Part shown: positions 63,627-64,000 of the stretch, one piece after another
How positions within the stretch are numbered: the stretch's first letter is position 1
Layout: every line of letters starts with the position of its first letter
DNA from: Ficedula albicollis
Taxonomy: Eukaryota; Chordata; Aves; Passeriformes; Muscicapidae
Assembly (NCBI RefSeq): GCF_000247815.1
Contig: NC_021672.1
Span: forward strand, 72,553,084-72,617,083
Direction of reading: 5' to 3'
Length of the DNA stretch: 64,000 bases
The notes under the pieces: model-generated
The model's database searches: none
Seen by the model: only the letters and a program-made list of their open reading frames with translations
What the model was told of the DNA's origin: nothing
Made by a program: the position numbers and the translations under genes

Positions 63627-64000
63627 AGCCACCTGTACACCCCAGATCCTGGTTTTGTCTGACACAGGCAAAAATTCTGAACAGGACCAGTGGAAAAAAT
63701 CTCCATATTCCCTGAGCTTCAATCCCTCAACACAGAACTAAACAGAGCCACATAAAATCCCTGAGGAAAAGAGTATCCTGAGGTTCAAGAGGAAATGCTG
63801 GAAGAACACAGTGTCCCAGGAGAGCAATCTTGGCTATAATAAAAATTTCCAACACTCAACTCAGCTAGAAAGTTTCTTAGGTAAGGGCATTGACTATCTT
63901 GTAACATAACCCATCCCAGAGAGAAATGAAGTTCGAGAGGTGTTTTTGGACAAGGCTCTCAGGCATGTGGTGTGGCTCAGGGCTTGGACCCAGGGATCCT

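Larger units (their letters stand above)
58300..64000 (-). other. BCL2L13: BCL2L13 intron (3' part)
   Basis: 5.7 kb without another recognisable BCL2L13 exon. It holds two LTR-like pieces (59210-59496 and 62154-62480) and tandem duplications at 58591, 60628 and 63535. Confidence 0.75.

Noticed and set aside
58300..64000. Another BCL2L13 exon upstream of the terminal exon
   Set aside because: I looked on the minus strand for BH-domain-like coding sequence with splice borders and found none; it probably lies beyond the window.

Overview
The window is vertebrate nuclear DNA, almost certainly from a bird and probably a songbird. Three gene pieces are split into short exons with GT-AG junctions. 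Four CR1 LINE copies carry the avian CR1 3' end or reverse-transcriptase tail. Two retroviral LTR-like pieces are present, one of a type I recall from songbird genomes. The gene order MICAL3 - BID - BCL2L13 is the same as on human chromosome 22q11: MICAL3 and BID read the same way, and BCL2L13 converges on BID tail to tail. Gene identities come from reading the translated exons, not from a search.

Layout: 1-20286 holds the last five coding exons of MICAL3 (+), which encode the C-terminal Rab-binding bMERB coiled coil. A probable long 3'UTR follows to about 25.2 kb. 25.2-27.7 kb is an intergenic spacer with nothing recognisable. 27.7-28.03 kb is a CR1 copy, followed by an uninterrupted 1,227-base run of C (28097-29323). 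A CpG-rich stretch (29324-30010) then follows and is the likely BID promoter. BID (+) continues through a long first intron to its start-codon exon, which lies inside a 2,468-bp tandem duplication and is therefore present twice (41916-41984 and 44384-44452). The other BID coding exons lie at 46291-50046 and encode a conserved caspase-8-type site, a BH3 motif and the BCL-2-like helical core. A poly(A) signal sits near 50850. 50.9-57.5 kb is the BID/BCL2L13 tail-to-tail region and includes a CR1 copy of about 0.9 kb. 57499-58299 is the terminal coding exon of BCL2L13 (-), with its LC3-interacting motif and membrane anchor. 58.3-64 kb is BCL2L13 intron with two LTR pieces and several short tandem duplications.

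How the genes relate: BID is a BH3-only death effector cut by caspase-8. BCL2L13 is a BCL-2-family outer-mitochondrial-membrane protein and mitophagy receptor. MICAL3 is a flavin monooxygenase acting on actin and Rab-dependent vesicle traffic. The cluster is conserved synteny, not an operon.

The most unusual features are the duplicated BID start exon, whose second copy can be read through in frame; the giant poly(C) tract beside the BID promoter; and at least 13 two-copy tandem duplications (46 to 2,468 bp) in 64 kb. The first and second could be assembly artefacts and need raw-read checks. I saw no prokaryote-type system, CRISPR array, tRNA or rRNA.
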